Assembly (NCBI GenBank): GCA_000017645.1
Contig: CP000781.1
Location: forward strand, 2,715,501-2,779,500
Direction of reading: 5' to 3'
DNA: 64,000 bases
From: Xanthobacter autotrophicus Py2
Lineage (GTDB): Bacteria > Pseudomonadota > Alphaproteobacteria > Rhizobiales > Xanthobacteraceae
Under the pieces are notes generated by a model. It searched no databases. It had not been told where the DNA came from and worked only from the letters and a program-made list of their open reading frames with translations. Within the stretch, counting starts at the first letter, position 1. Each line of letters opens with the position of its first letter. Below, piece by piece: positions 8,678-17,596 of this stretch. The translations under genes and the position numbers were made by a program.

Positions 8678-9445
8678 GTGTCCCTCAAATTGTTCGACCT
8701 CAGCGGCAAGCGTGCACTGGTCACCGGATCGGGGCAGGGCATAGGCCTTTCGCTGGCCGAGGGCCTGGGCCGCGCTGGCGCCCGCGTGGTCATCAATGGC
8801 CGTGACGAGGCCAAGCTCGCCAGGGCCGCCGAGCAGCTTTCCGCGCAGGGCATCGCCGTGGAGCAGTCCGCCTTTGATGTGACCGATCCCAAGGCGGTGG
8901 TCGAGGCCGTGGACGCCATCGAAAAGGACCATGGCCCCATCGATATTCTCGTCAACAATGCGGGCATCCAGCGCCGCGCGCCGCTGGAGGAGTTCGAGGT
9001 CGACACCTGGCGCGAGGTGATGCGCACCAATCTCGACAGCGTGTTCTTCGTGGGCCAGGCGGTGGCCCGCCACATGATCAAGCGCGGGCGCGGCAAGATC
9101 ATCAATATCGGCAGCCTCATGAGCGCGGCGGCGCGCTATTCGGTGGCGCCCTATACGGCGGCCAAGGGCGGCGTGCGCAACCTCACCTTCGGCATGTGCA
9201 CCGACTGGGCCCGCCACGGCCTCCAGATTAATGCGGTGGGGCCGGGCTATTTCGCCACCCCGCTCAATCAGGCGCTGGTGGAAAACCCCGATTTCGACCG
9301 CTGGCTGAAGGCCCGCACCCCCGCCGGCCGCTGGGGCAGGGTGGAGGAATTGCAGGGCGCCGTGATCTTCCTCGCCTCGCCCGGATCCGATTTCGTCAAC
9401 GGCCAGATTCTCTACGTGGACGGCGGCGTTCTGGCGACGCTTTGA
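8678..9445 (+). CDS. idnO: Gluconate 5-dehydrogenase-like short-chain dehydrogenase
   Basis: A 255-residue classical SDR. It carries the cofactor motif TGSGQGIG at residues 16-23, NNAG, and the catalytic YTAAK (Tyr, Lys). The family reduces 5-keto-D-gluconate to gluconate with NAD(P)H. It begins at GTG with a strong ribosome site (GGGGAGGAGG, about 7 bases away). It is divergent from the idonate dehydrogenase gene with the candidate operator between, and is followed at 90 bp by an ABC importer. Together with IdnD it would turn idonate into gluconate. Other SDR substrates (for example 2-keto-3-deoxy sugars) remain possible. Confidence 0.85.
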   Translation: MSLKLFDLSGKRALVTGSGQGIGLSLAEGLGRAGARVVINGRDEAKLARAAEQLSAQGIAVEQSAFDVTDPKAVVEAVDAIEKDHGPIDILVNNAGIQRRAPLEEFEVDTWREVMRTNLDSVFFVGQAVARHMIKRGRGKIINIGSLMSAAARYSVAPYTAAKGGVRNLTFGMCTDWARHGLQINAVGPGYFATPLNQALVENPDFDRWLKARTPAGRWGRVEELQGAVIFLASPGSDFVNGQILYVDGGVLATL

Positions 9446-9535
9446 GTCTCGCGCGCGGCATCCCTCATCCGGGCGCGAAGACCCGGGGATGCAGCCTTGA
9501 AGTAAAAATCGACCAAAATCGGGAGGACCTGACCC

Positions 9536-10351
9536 ATGCGAAAGATGTTCCGCACCTTCATCGCGGCCGGGGCGCTGGCGCTTGCCGCCGCCGGCCCGCT
9601 GGCAGGCCTTGTCGCCGGCAGCGCCGACGCCACCAGCCTTTCCGACATCCAGAAGCGCGGCAAGGTGCGCATCGGCGTGCTCACCGGCGCCCCCCCCATG
9701 GGCATGGTGGACGAGCACGGCAAGCCGGCCGGCTATGACGTGGACGTGGCCAATCTCGTCGGCACCATGTTCAACCTGCCGGTGGAACTGGTGCCGGTGA
9801 CGCCGCCGGCGCGCATTCCCGCGCTCCAGACCGGGCAGGTGGACTTCCTCGTGGCGACCCTTGCCCCCACCGGCGAGCGGGCCAAGACGGTGATGTTCAC
9901 CACCCCCTACAGCGCCTTCAACATGGTGGTCGTGTCGGGGCCGGGGAAAGTCTACAACGTGGTCGGCGATCTCAAGGGCAAGCGCATCGCCGTCAATCGC
10001 GGCTCCTCGCAGGAAACCGCCCTGCGCCGTGCCAACGTGCCTGGCCTCGAGCTCGTGGTCTATGAGGACGACGCCACCACCGCCCAGGCCCTGCTGTCCG
10101 GCCAGGTGGACGGCACCGCGCTGCCCTCTACGGTTGCCGCCGCGCTGCTGAAGCAGATGCCGAGCGCCGGCCTGCAGGTGGGCCAGCCGTTCTTCCGCCA
10201 GGGTAATTCCATGGCGACTTTGCCCGGCGACTTCGAGCTGCTGCACTATCTCGACACCCTCATCTACTTGATGAAAGTCTCCGGCCAGCTCGACGCCATC
10301 GCGGTGAAATGGACCGGCGAGCCCTTCCCGGCGAGCCTGCCCACCTTCTGA
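9536..10351 (+). CDS. Family-3 ABC transporter substrate-binding protein
   Basis: A 271-residue periplasmic protein. The signal peptide ends near residue 31 (GSADATS). The mature part begins with the family-3 pattern (IQKRGKVRIGVLTGAPPMG, GYDVDVANLVG) and contains the hinge segment DLKGKRIAVNRGS. Family-3 proteins usually bind polar amino acids, but some bind small organic acids. The ribosome site GGGAGGA precedes the ATG. It is first in a run of binding protein, two permeases and ATPase directly after the gluconate dehydrogenase gene, so a sugar-acid or keto-acid ligand is worth considering. The ligand cannot be read from sequence alone. Confidence 0.88.
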   Translation: MRKMFRTFIAAGALALAAAGPLAGLVAGSADATSLSDIQKRGKVRIGVLTGAPPMGMVDEHGKPAGYDVDVANLVGTMFNLPVELVPVTPPARIPALQTGQVDFLVATLAPTGERAKTVMFTTPYSAFNMVVVSGPGKVYNVVGDLKGKRIAVNRGSSQETALRRANVPGLELVVYEDDATTAQALLSGQVDGTALPSTVAAALLKQMPSAGLQVGQPFFRQGNSMATLPGDFELLHYLDTLIYLMKVSGQLDAIAVKWTGEPFPASLPTF

Positions 10352-10379
10352 TTTCGTCGCCGCGCAGAGAGGCTTCGCC

Positions 10380-11084
10380 ATGCCCTATGAACTCAGGCTG
10401 GAGGTGCTCGCGCAATATCGCGAGCAGCTTTTCGACGGGCTCCTGATGACCGTCTGGCTGTCGGTGGCCTCCATCGCCGCCGGGACCTTCTTCGGCGTGG
10501 TGCTCGCCTCGCTGCGCAGCGTGCGCGGGGGGCCGGTGCGCTTCCTGGTAGATGCCTATGTGGAAGTGATCCGCAACACCCCGTTCCTGGTCCAGCTGTT
10601 CATCATCTATTTCGGCCTGCCCACTCTGGGCTTCCGGGTGGGGGCGGTGACGGCGGCCCTCATCGGCATGACCATCAATCTGGCCGCCTATTCCACGGAG
10701 ATCATCCGCGCCGGCATCGAATCCATCCACAAGTCGCAGATCGAGGCGGGCGAAGCTTTGGGCCTCACCCAGCTGCAGATCTACCGCGACATCATCATTC
10801 TGCCGGCGGTGGCGAAGGTCTATCCCTCCCTGTGCAGCCAGTTCGTCCTGATGATGCTGGCCTCCAGCGTGTGCTCGGCGATCTCCACGCCGGAATTGAC
10901 TGCCGCCGCCTCCTACGCCCAGTCGCAGAGCTATCGCTCATTCGAGGTCTATATCGCGGTCACGCTGATCTATCTGGCGCTGGCGCTGACCTTGCGCGGC
11001 GCGCTCGCGCTCATCGGCTGGCGCCTGTTCGGGCGACCCGGCGGGCGCGCCGTACAGCCCACCCTCAAGGTGGAGGCGGTGTGA
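10380..11084 (+). CDS. ABC importer permease 1 (HisM/GlnP family)
   Basis: A 234-residue inner-membrane permease with about five helices. It contains the EAA-loop pattern IEAGEALGLTQLQIYRDIIILPAV that contacts the ATPase, and EVIRNTPFLVQLFIIYFGLP, typical of polar amino-acid permeases. The stop overlaps the ATG of the second permease (TGATG), implying coupled synthesis and a heterodimeric channel. Confidence 0.9.
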   Translation: MPYELRLEVLAQYREQLFDGLLMTVWLSVASIAAGTFFGVVLASLRSVRGGPVRFLVDAYVEVIRNTPFLVQLFIIYFGLPTLGFRVGAVTAALIGMTINLAAYSTEIIRAGIESIHKSQIEAGEALGLTQLQIYRDIIILPAVAKVYPSLCSQFVLMMLASSVCSAISTPELTAAASYAQSQSYRSFEVYIAVTLIYLALALTLRGALALIGWRLFGRPGGRAVQPTLKVEAV

Positions 11085-11743
11085 TGTTCCTGCGCAGCTT
11101 CGGCCTCAATGAATTCTACTTCCTGCTCGAAAGCCTCCAGTGGACGCTGGCCCTCACGGGGCTGGCCATGGTGGGCGGCGGCATCGCCGGCTTCCTGGTG
11201 GCGCTCATGCGCACCGCCCGCACCAGCGCTTTGCGCATCGCCGCTGGCGTCTACATCCAGGTGGTCCAGGGCATCCCGGTGCTGATGATCCTGTTCCTCA
11301 GCTATTACGGCCTCAGCCTTGCGGGATACCAACTGCCGGCCATCGTGGCCGCCGGCCTGTCCATGTCCATCTATGCCTCGGGCTATCTGGGCGAGATCTG
11401 GCGCGGCTGCATCCAGGCGGTGCCGAAACCCCAGTGGGAGAGCGGCGAAAGCCTCGCCCTCACCATCCCGCAGCAGTATCTCTACATCATCCTGCCGCAG
11501 GCGATCCGCATTTCCCTGCCGCCCACCGTGGGCTTCCTGGTTCAATTGGTGAAGAACACTTCCATCGCCGCCCTGATCGGCTTCGTGGAACTGACGCGGG
11601 CCGGCCAGCTCATCAACAACGCCACCTTCCAGCCGTTCCGGGTGTTCCTGACGGTGGCCGCGCTCTACTTCGTCATCTGCTACCCCATGTCCCAGCTCTC
11701 GCGCTGGCTGGAAAGGAGGCTCCATGTCGGAAGTCGTCATTGA
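11084..11743 (+). CDS. ABC importer permease 2 (HisQ/GlnP family)
   Basis: A 219-residue inner-membrane permease, partner of the preceding one. The EAA loop reads WESGESLALTIPQQYLYIIL and is followed by the conserved FLVQLVKNTSIAALIG stretch. A longer frame opens upstream but lies inside permease 1 in another phase; ATG at 11084, in the TGATG overlap, is the sensible start. It overlaps the ATPase gene by 20 bp. Confidence 0.9.
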   Translation: MFLRSFGLNEFYFLLESLQWTLALTGLAMVGGGIAGFLVALMRTARTSALRIAAGVYIQVVQGIPVLMILFLSYYGLSLAGYQLPAIVAAGLSMSIYASGYLGEIWRGCIQAVPKPQWESGESLALTIPQQYLYIILPQAIRISLPPTVGFLVQLVKNTSIAALIGFVELTRAGQLINNATFQPFRVFLTVAALYFVICYPMSQLSRWLERRLHVGSRH

Positions 11744-12455
11744 CCAGGTCCACAAGAGCTTCGGCGCGGTGGAAGTCCTGAAGGGGGTCTCGCTCTCCGT
11801 CGCCCCCGGCGAGGTCACGGCGCTCATCGGCCGCTCGGGCTCGGGCAAGTCGACGCTGCTCCGCTGCATCAACGGGCTGGAGCAGTTCCAGTCGGGCGCC
11901 ATCCGCGTCGCCGGCCACGATGTGACCCCCGACCGCGCCGCCCTGCGCAAGCTGCGCACCGACGTGGGCATCGTGTTCCAGAGCTACAATCTGTTCCCCC
12001 ACCTCAACGTAGCGGAAAACATCATGCTGGCCCCACGCCGGGTGAAGGGCGTGGACAAGGCCACTGCCCGCAAGAAGGCCGAGGAGGTGCTGGCTCTGGT
12101 GGGCCTGTCGGAGAAGATCGAGGCCTATCCCGACCAGCTCTCCGGCGGCCAGCAGCAGCGCGTCGCCATCGCCCGCTCGCTGGCCATGCAGCCCAAGGTG
12201 ATGCTGTTCGATGAGGTCACCTCGGCGCTCGATCCCGAACTCACCGGCGAGGTGCTGGCGGTGATGGAGAAGCTCGCCCGCGACGGCATGACCATGCTGC
12301 TGGTGACCCATGAGATGGGCTTCGCCCGCCGCGTCGCCAACACCACGGTGTTCATGCACCAGGGCCGCATCCATGAGGCCGGCCCCTCCCGCGACCTGTT
12401 CGAGAACCCGAAGACCCCGGAGATGCGGCAATTCTTGAAGGCCGACGTGAAGTAA
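11724..12455 (+). CDS. ABC importer ATP-binding protein (GlnQ/HisP family)
   Basis: A 243-residue cytoplasmic ATPase. It shows Walker A GRSGSGKST, the Q-loop, the signature [16 protein letters not shown], Walker B VMLFDEVTSALDPEL and the H-loop VTHEMGF. Its strong internal ribosome site (AAAGGAGG) lies inside the end of permease 2. It completes the family-3 importer of four genes. The family normally energises polar amino-acid uptake; the neighbourhood of hexonate genes leaves the cargo open. Confidence 0.92.
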   Translation: MSEVVIDQVHKSFGAVEVLKGVSLSVAPGEVTALIGRSGSGKSTLLRCINGLEQFQSGAIRVAGHDVTPDRAALRKLRTDVGIVFQSYNLFPHLNVAENIMLAPRRVKGVDKATARKKAEEVLALVGLSEKIEAYPDQLSGGQQQRVAIARSLAMQPKVMLFDEVTSALDPELTGEVLAVMEKLARDGMTMLLVTHEMGFARRVANTTVFMHQGRIHEAGPSRDLFENPKTPEMRQFLKADVK

Positions 12456-12775
12456 TCGCGGGGCAGTGATCTGCCGGCTTGCGGGGGAGGGGTCCCACCC
12501 AGCCCCTCAGCATCGGTTCTCAGAGACTGTTCGGTTATTCGCCCAAGTGGGCGCCTGCAGCGCTCACGCCCCCTAATCGCCGTCATGGCCGGACTTGACC
12601 CGGCCGTCCACGCGGCAAGGCTGGGGGCGATATTCACAAGCTGTCTCAAGCGGTTCGACGTGGATGCCCGGGTCAAGCCCGGACATGACGGGAGTCATCG
12701 CGATTATGCCTTTTTGAGTTTCCAGACGGGCTCCTAAAGCCGAGGCATCTTCCGGCCATTTGTCAGAGGACACAC
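12456..12775 (+). other. 320-bp gap between the ABC importer and the hydroxyacid dehydrogenase gene
   Basis: No gene. The centre is taken up by an inverted REP-like pair (12581-12690). The remaining bases before the hydroxyacid dehydrogenase carry its ribosome site (AGAGGA) but no promoter I can identify. Confidence 0.6.
12581..12690. repeat. REP-like inverted pair
   Basis: The left arm (12581-12612) begins CGTCATGGCCGGACTTGACC; the right arm (12659-12690) is a close inverted copy ending GGACATGACG. Each arm is itself partly self-complementary (GGCCGG..CCGGCC). Very similar units are scattered through many rhizobial genomes. A third copy lies inside cydD near 31728. Confidence 0.85.
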
Positions 12776-13711
12776 ATGAAACCCGAGATCATCCAGTATT
12801 GCCCGCTGATGCCGGGCCTCGAGGCAGCGCTGGCCGAGCGCTTCACCGTGCATCGCTTCTTCGAGGACAAGGACCCCGAGGGCTTCCTCGCCCACCATGC
12901 TGGTACCATCCGCGGTTTCGTCACCGGCGGCCATCTGGGCCTGCCGCCGGACCTCGGCGCGAAGCTGCCGGCGCTGGAGATCGTCGCCATCAACGGCGTG
13001 GGCTTCGACAAGGTGGACCTCAACGAGGCCAAGCGCCGGGGCGTCCGCGTCGCCAATACGCCGGACGTGCTCACCGAGGACGTGGCGGACCTCGCCATCG
13101 GCCTGTCCATCGCGCTGCTGCGGCAGATCGTGAAGGGCGATGCCTATGTGCGCGCCGGCCAGTGGCTGGGCGGCGACCTTGCGCTGGGCGCCAAGGTCTC
13201 GCGGCGGCGCTTCGGCATTTTCGGGCTGGGCCGCATCGGCCGGGCCATCGCGCGGCGGCTGGAGGGTTTCGACGCCCAGATCGCCTACAGCGACCGGGTC
13301 AATCTCGATGTGCCGTATGATTTTGAAGACACGCCCCAGGCGCTGGCGGCGCGCAGCGATGTGTTCGTGGTGGCGGCGGCGGCCTCCGCCGAGACGCGCA
13401 ACGTCATCGACCGCTCGGTCATTGATGCCATCGGGCCGAAGGGCATCATCGTCAACGTGGCGCGCGGCTCGCTGGTGGATGAGCCGGCGCTGCTGGCGGC
13501 GCTGAAGGAGGGCCGCATCGGCGGCGCCGCGCTCGACGTGTTCGCCGACGAGCCGCGGGTACCGGACGGCTTCTTCGGCCTGCCCAACGTGGTGCTCACG
13601 CCCCACATGGCGAGCGCCACCGGCGAAACCCGGCAGGCCATGGCGGACCTTGTGCTGGCCAATCTGGTGGCGCACTTCGCCGGCGAGCCTTTGCCTACCG
13701 CGCTGGTGTAA
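12776..13711 (+). CDS. D-isomer specific 2-hydroxyacid dehydrogenase
   Basis: A 311-residue NAD(P)-dependent enzyme. It has the Rossmann motif GLGRIGRAIARRL and the catalytic trio: Arg in NVARGSLVDEP, Glu in ADEPRVP, and His in VVLTPHMAS. Relatives reduce glyoxylate, hydroxypyruvate or 2-ketogluconate. Placed on the same strand after the gluconate dehydrogenase and importer, a 2-ketogluconate or hydroxypyruvate reductase role fits the sugar-acid theme, but the exact substrate is inferred. The REP-containing gap in front may give it its own expression level. It converges with chaC, stops 30 bp apart. Confidence 0.87.
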   Translation: MKPEIIQYCPLMPGLEAALAERFTVHRFFEDKDPEGFLAHHAGTIRGFVTGGHLGLPPDLGAKLPALEIVAINGVGFDKVDLNEAKRRGVRVANTPDVLTEDVADLAIGLSIALLRQIVKGDAYVRAGQWLGGDLALGAKVSRRRFGIFGLGRIGRAIARRLEGFDAQIAYSDRVNLDVPYDFEDTPQALAARSDVFVVAAAASAETRNVIDRSVIDAIGPKGIIVNVARGSLVDEPALLAALKEGRIGGAALDVFADEPRVPDGFFGLPNVVLTPHMASATGETRQAMADLVLANLVAHFAGEPLPTALV

Positions 13712-13741
13712 GGCGGGGGAATCCGAACCAGCGGGACGGCC

Positions 13742-14434
13742 TCACTCCTCCCGCGCCAGCTTCTCGTCGCGGGCGGCTGCCACTTCCTCGGCCAGCGCCT
13801 CCAGCACCGGGTCGGGGATGCCGAGGGCGCGCAGACCTTCGCAGGTCTGGAACAGATAGTCCGCCGCCGAGCCGATGGCCCCGGAGGCGTTGGCGAGCCG
13901 GTGGATGATCTCGGCGCGGGGGAGGCGGCCGGCATATTGGCAACTGGCGCGGTCGATGGTGAAGGAGATGGCGCTGCCGAAGCGCGCGCCATCTGCATCG
14001 AAAACGTCCAGCCAGCGCGGTACATAGGCGCCTGACAGCATCTCCCGCCGCCACAGGATGGACAGCTCGCGCTCCAGGATCGCATCGTCGATGCGCAGGG
14101 CGACGCCGTGGCAGACGCCCCCTTCGTCCAGGCCCAGCGTGAGGCCGGGATTGTCGGTGGTGCCGCGCCCGAGCACGGTGGTCAGGCAGAAGGCCCGGTG
14201 CCAGCCCTCGATGCGGGCGGTACGGTGTTCCTGCGCATGCACGGTGGGGTTCCAGATCAGCGAGCCATAGGCGAACAGCCAGGCGTCCCCGTCGGGGCGC
14301 GCGTCCAAGGTGGCGCGCAGTGATGCGGCACGCTCCGCGTCGGTGAGCACGCGCAGGGCCGGGGCGTCCCGTGCCGCAATGGCATCGATGCCGCCGGATT
14401 CGATCAGTTCGCGGGTGAGCTGTTGGATCTTCAT
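13742..14434 (-). CDS. Gamma-glutamylcyclotransferase ChaC-like
   Basis: A 230-residue cytoplasmic protein with the family hallmark FAYGSLIWNP and the following HRTARIEGWHRAFC block. ChaC-type enzymes cleave glutathione to 5-oxoproline and Cys-Gly. The length fits the bacterial family. ATG at 14434 gives a normal N-terminus (MKIQQLTREL); the longer frame to 14701 adds poorly structured residues. It is divergent from the bacteriophytochrome gene with a 299-bp gap. No obvious Shine-Dalgarno sequence is seen. Confidence 0.88.
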   Translation of the reverse strand: MKIQQLTRELIESGGIDAIAARDAPALRVLTDAERAASLRATLDARPDGDAWLFAYGSLIWNPTVHAQEHRTARIEGWHRAFCLTTVLGRGTTDNPGLTLGLDEGGVCHGVALRIDDAILERELSILWRREMLSGAYVPRWLDVFDADGARFGSAISFTIDRASCQYAGRLPRAEIIHRLANASGAIGSAADYLFQTCEGLRALGIPDPVLEALAEEVAAARDEKLAREE

Positions 14435-14733
14435 GGCGATGCGAGGATATAAGCAGGAACTGCGCCAATGCCATGGCGGCCGCCCGCCCGCCGGATGCAT
14501 GGTCGCAAACGGCGATTGCGCCGCCGTCAGCCTGCGCGATTTTAACCAGCTCACGGGTGCGTTTGGCTTGGCCGGAACCGTCGTGCAATGGATGGCGTTG
14601 ATCGACATGGCTTCCGGTAGATTCGGCCGTGCACGGTAGAGCCTCCGCTTGCCATGCCCGCCGGGCCCACCGAGCCGAAGGTCGATGCGTACGCCGTTCA
14701 TGCCCTACCGCCACCGATGCAAAGCCTGAGTTG
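14435..14733. other. 299-bp divergent gap, chaC / bacteriophytochrome
   Basis: It must hold both promoters. I see no clear paired -35/-10 elements or operator palindrome by eye. Confidence 0.5.
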
Positions 14734-16899
14734 ATGGAAGACGCGACCTCCCGCCGCCCGGCCCGCTCCGATCTCGACCCTCTTACCGTGTGCGACCGCG
14801 AGCCGATCCACAGGCCGGGCGCCATCCAGCCCCACGGCCTGCTGCTGGTGGCCGATTCGCGCACCCTCAAGGTGGTCGCCGCGGCGGGCGACGTGGAGGG
14901 CCGGCTCGCCGCCGACTGGGCCGGGCGCGACCTCGGGGCGCTGCTCGGCCGCGACGTGGCCGCCCTGCTCGGCGCGGCGGCGGTGGGCACGGTGCGGGTC
15001 GGGCGGGTGGCGGGACGGGACGAGACCTTCGAGGTGCAGATCCATGCCTCCGGCCGGGGCCTGCTGGTGGAACTGGAGCCCGCCGGCGCGCCGCTGGCGG
15101 CCGCGGATATCCTCGCCGGTCTCGATGCCTCCGCCACCCGGTTCGAGCAGGCGCCCGACCTGCGCGCCCTGTGCGCGGAGGCGGCGCAGGCGTTCCGCCG
15201 GATCACCGGCTTCGACCGGGTGATGATCTACCAGTTCCGCGAGGACGAGGCCGGCGTGGTGCTGGCGGAGGCCAAGGCGCCGGAGATGGGCTCCTTCCTC
15301 AACCACCACTTCCCCGGCGGCGACGTGCCCCGGCAGGCGCGCGCGCTATATGTGCGCAACCGCGTGCGCGTCATCCCCGACGTGGCCTACGTGCCCGCGC
15401 CGCTGCGGCCCGCCGCGACCGACGGCGCTGGGCCCGACTGGAGCGATCTGGACATGAGCGACCTCGGGCTGCGCTCGGTCTCGCCCATCCATGTGCAATA
15501 TCTGAAGAACATGGGGGTGGGGGCCTCGGCCTCGGTGTCCATCGTGAAGGATGGGCAACTGTGGGGGCTGGTGGCCTGCCATCACCGCACGGCGCGGCTG
15601 TTGCCCTACGAGCTGCGCCTCGCCTGCCAGTCGCTGGCGGGCAACCTTGCCCGGCAGATCCGCGCCAAGGTGGACGCGGTACTCTATCGCGAGCGCATCC
15701 GGCTGCGCGCCGCCGAGGACGCGCTGGCCGACGCGCTCGCCGGTGACTTCGCGGTGGAGGACGTGCTCGACCGGCACGGCGACGACCTGTGCCGGGCGCT
15801 GAGCGCCGACGGCTTCGCCGCCGTGGCCGGGTCCATGCTCCTGACCAAGGGCCGCTGTCCGGATGAGGAAACCGTCCGGCGCATCGCGCAATGGGTGGAG
15901 ACGCAGGCGCAGGTGCGCGCCTTCAGCACCCACGCCCTGTCCGAGCACCTGCCCGCCGATTCCGGCGCGGTGGACGCGCGGGCGAGCGGGCTGCTCGCCC
16001 TGACCGTGCCGGGCGAAGAGCCGCTGGTCCTGCTGTGGTTCCGCGCTGAGCAGGTGGAGGTGGTGAACTGGGCCGGCAACCCGCACAAGGCCTCGTCCGC
16101 CGATCCGCAGGCGGAGCTGACGCCGCGCGCCTCCTTCGCGGCCTGGAGCGAGACCGTGCGCGGGCGGTCGCGCCGCTGGACGCTGGTGGAGACCGAGACC
16201 GCCCAGCGCCTCGCCCACACTTTGCTTCAGGCCCGCCAGCAGCGCCGGATCCGCGAGCTGAACCGCCAGCTCTCCGCCACCGTGGTCGAGAACGAGCGCC
16301 TGCTCCAGTACAAGGACCACCTCATGAACGAGGTGAACCACCGGGTGCAGAACAGCCTGCAACTGGTGGCCTCCTTCCTGCGGCTGCAGGCGCGGACCCT
16401 GGGCGACGCCCCCGCGCGCGACGCGCTCGCCGAGGCCGAGCGCCGCATCGCCGCCGTGGGCCTCGTCCACCGACAGCTCTATGGCGGCGAACAGGTGGAG
16501 ACGGTGGACCTGTCGCGCTACCTCACGGACCTGTCGCACGAAGTCACCAATTCCCTCGGGGCTGAGTGGCGCGCGCACCTGATGCTCGACCTCGCGCCGG
16601 TGCTGATGGCCGCCGACCGCGCGGTGCGGCTCGGCCTCATCCTCACCGAGCTGGTGCTGAACACGGCCAAATATGCCTATCTGGGCGCGCCGGGGCCCCT
16701 GATCCTCGCCCTCGACCAGAACCGCGACCGCTTCCGGCTGGTGGTGGCCGACCGGGGCGCCGGCAAGACCGGAGCGCGGCAGGGCTTCGGCACCGTCATT
16801 CTCAACGCCATGGTCCAGAGCCTCAACGGCACGCTGGAGGACCTCGACAACGCCCCCGGCCTGCGCACCGTCGTCACCGCGCCGATCGGCATCGGCTAG
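14734..16899 (+). CDS. bphP: Bacteriophytochrome sensor histidine kinase
   Basis: A 721-residue red/far-red photoreceptor kinase. The N-terminal PAS domain has the biliverdin-binding cysteine at Cys20 (LTVCDREPIH). The GAF domain (about 130-310) shows GDVP at 196-199 where DIP is usual, and SPIH with His253. The PHY domain carries the tongue motif PRASF at 464-468. The C-terminal kinase is of the HisKA_2/HWE-like type with the phospho-acceptor at His536 in NEVNHRVQNSLQLVASFL and an ATPase domain with LVLNTAKYAY. The heme oxygenase that makes biliverdin follows 10 bp later. ATG at 14734 puts Cys20 at the usual depth, so upstream extension to 14629 is unlikely. No response regulator is adjacent. 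Confidence 0.93.
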   Translation: MEDATSRRPARSDLDPLTVCDREPIHRPGAIQPHGLLLVADSRTLKVVAAAGDVEGRLAADWAGRDLGALLGRDVAALLGAAAVGTVRVGRVAGRDETFEVQIHASGRGLLVELEPAGAPLAAADILAGLDASATRFEQAPDLRALCAEAAQAFRRITGFDRVMIYQFREDEAGVVLAEAKAPEMGSFLNHHFPGGDVPRQARALYVRNRVRVIPDVAYVPAPLRPAATDGAGPDWSDLDMSDLGLRSVSPIHVQYLKNMGVGASASVSIVKDGQLWGLVACHHRTARLLPYELRLACQSLAGNLARQIRAKVDAVLYRERIRLRAAEDALADALAGDFAVEDVLDRHGDDLCRALSADGFAAVAGSMLLTKGRCPDEETVRRIAQWVETQAQVRAFSTHALSEHLPADSGAVDARASGLLALTVPGEEPLVLLWFRAEQVEVVNWAGNPHKASSADPQAELTPRASFAAWSETVRGRSRRWTLVETETAQRLAHTLLQARQQRRIRELNRQLSATVVENERLLQYKDHLMNEVNHRVQNSLQLVASFLRLQARTLGDAPARDALAEAERRIAAVGLVHRQLYGGEQVETVDLSRYLTDLSHEVTNSLGAEWRAHLMLDLAPVLMAADRAVRLGLILTELVLNTAKYAYLGAPGPLILALDQNRDRFRLVVADRGAGKTGARQGFGTVILNAMVQSLNGTLEDLDNAPGLRTVVTAPIGIG

Positions 16900-16909
16900 G
16901 GCCGCCGGG

Positions 16910-17509
16910 ATGGATGCGGTGGATGCGCCCGCCCTCGGCCGCGCGGCCCGCCTGAAGGCGGAAACGGCGGCGGTCCATGGCCGGCTCGATGCCCGGATCA
17001 TGGCGGCGGGCGCGTTCACGGACCGCGCCGGCTATGGGCGCTTCCTGCTGTTTCAACGCCTGCTCCACGAGGACGGCGCGCCGCTGTACGGCCATCCGGC
17101 GCTGGCCGGGCTGCTGGCAGAGGCCGGCGTGGGTGCGCGGCTCCATCTGGTGGAGCGCGACCTCGCGGATCTCGGCCAGCCGCGCAGCCGCCCGGCCGGT
17201 GCGCCGGAGCCGGCTTTCGCGATGGGCCTGCCCGATGCCGCCCCTGCGCTGGGCTGGCTCTATGTGCTGGAAGGCTCGCGCCTCGGCGGCGCCGTGCTGC
17301 TGAAGGGCGCGCAGGGGCTGGGGCTGACGGCCGCGTTCGGCGCCCACCACCTCGCCCCGGCGCACGAGGGTGTCCTGGCCCATTGGCGGCGCTTCACCGC
17401 CGGGCTGGAGGACGCGGATCTGGACGGTGTCGGCGAGCAGCAGATGATCGCGGGCGCCATCGCCGCCTTCCAGCGGGCGCATGCGCTGGCTGATTTCGCC
17501 TTCGGCTGA
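16910..17509 (+). CDS. bphO: Biliverdin-producing heme oxygenase
   Basis: A 199-residue protein of the bacterial heme oxygenase family that opens heme to biliverdin, the chromophore of the adjacent phytochrome. The proximal heme ligand is His23 in KAETAAVHGRLD. The distal helix block YVLEGSRLGGAVL is conserved. It starts 10 bp after the phytochrome stop with GCCGCCGGGA before the ATG, so the two form an operon. This bphP-bphO pairing is a well-known arrangement in alphaproteobacteria. Confidence 0.92.
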   Translation: MDAVDAPALGRAARLKAETAAVHGRLDARIMAAGAFTDRAGYGRFLLFQRLLHEDGAPLYGHPALAGLLAEAGVGARLHLVERDLADLGQPRSRPAGAPEPAFAMGLPDAAPALGWLYVLEGSRLGGAVLLKGAQGLGLTAAFGAHHLAPAHEGVLAHWRRFTAGLEDADLDGVGEQQMIAGAIAAFQRAHALADFAFG

Positions 17510-17526
17510 GCGGGGATTTCCTCTTC

Positions 17527-17590
17527 AAGCCCGCGCGGCACCTGAGCGGAAGCGTCCCTCTTCAGCCCGCGCGGCGCCTGAGCGAGGCCC
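17527..17590. repeat. Copies 2 and 3 of the short GC-rich interspersed repeat, in tandem
   Basis: AAGCCCGCGCGGCACCTGAG at 17527 and CAGCCCGCGCGGCGCCTGAG from 17563, each followed by CG(G/A) and a pyrimidine-rich stretch. They fill the gap between the convergent heme oxygenase and VIT genes. Confidence 0.7.
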
Positions 17591-17596
17591 TCCTTC

